Assembly: GCA_021848825.1 (NCBI GenBank) | Contig: JAJZTQ010000002.1 | Span: 131,129 to 195,128, forward strand | DNA length: 64,000 nucleotides | Direction: 5' to 3' | From: Pseudomonadota bacterium | GTDB lineage: Bacteria; Pseudomonadota; Gammaproteobacteria; Burkholderiales; JABEVD01 | In this document: in pieces, positions 63,963-64,000 of the stretch | How the letters are laid out: every line of letters starts with the position of its first letter | How positions within the stretch are numbered: position 1 is the stretch's first letter | The notes under the pieces: generated by a model | The model's input: the letters and a program-made list of their open reading frames with translations, nothing else | Told to the model about the DNA's origin: nothing | Database searches by the model: none | Translations under genes and position numbers: made by a program

Positions 63963-64000
63963 GTCTCAAAATTCCATCGGCTTGAAAAGGGTTTTTGCTC

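Overview
The window is a gene-dense chromosome segment of a Gram-negative bacterium, most likely a betaproteobacterium. This is inferred from the gene order lolA-rarA-serS, the block tRNA-tufB-secE-nusG-rplKAJL-rpoBC-rpsLG-fusA-tufA joined directly to S10-spc-alpha, and an S4 protein of the four-cysteine type. Most genes are GC-rich, with many AGG arginine codons. FeoAB with a Fur-like box, a hemerythrin-containing diguanylate cyclase and phosphoketolase would suit a microaerophilic, iron-handling member of the Nitrosomonadales (Gallionella-like), but I cannot fix the genus.

Layout. 1-5109: end of lolA, rarA, one atypical ORF that looks inserted, serS, and mltF on the minus strand. 5221-6556: tRNA-Ser(CGA) with a duplicated 3' tail, then an outer-membrane beta-barrel gene with a clear promoter and terminator. 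6657-10063 (minus): xfp-ackA, a phosphoketolase/acetate kinase pair that turns sugar phosphates into acetate and ATP. 10207-12696: a membrane GAF-GGDEF-EAL protein. 12700-44092: 40 protein genes and four tRNAs of the transcription and translation superoperon, in conserved order. Internal promoters precede tRNA-Tyr, rpsL, rplN and rpsM, and several hairpins lie between segments.

44235-60479 is rich in second-messenger signalling. It holds a membrane PAS-GGDEF-EAL protein, uvrA, a YajR-type MFS exporter, a hemerythrin-PAS-PAS-GGDEF protein, ssb, a compact transcription unit for a 32-residue membrane peptide, a DUF3565 protein, and a coupled set of multi-PAS histidine kinase, single-domain response regulator and REC-PAS-GAF-HD-GYP protein. 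These enzymes would make and degrade cyclic di-GMP in response to oxygen, redox or other cues.

60803-63962 (minus) carries a secreted or anchored pentapeptide-repeat protein and the ferrous iron importer feoAB behind a Fur-like operator.

The best candidate for something undescribed is the small unit at 53841-54104: promoter, long nested hairpin leader, strong ribosome-binding site, 32-codon membrane peptide and terminator. Other points of interest are the tRNA-Ser tail repeat, the promoter/terminator arrangements inside the ribosomal superoperon, a 16-codon leader ORF before the kinase, and a recent PAS-domain duplication. I found no CRISPR array, prophage, intact insertion sequence or rRNA.
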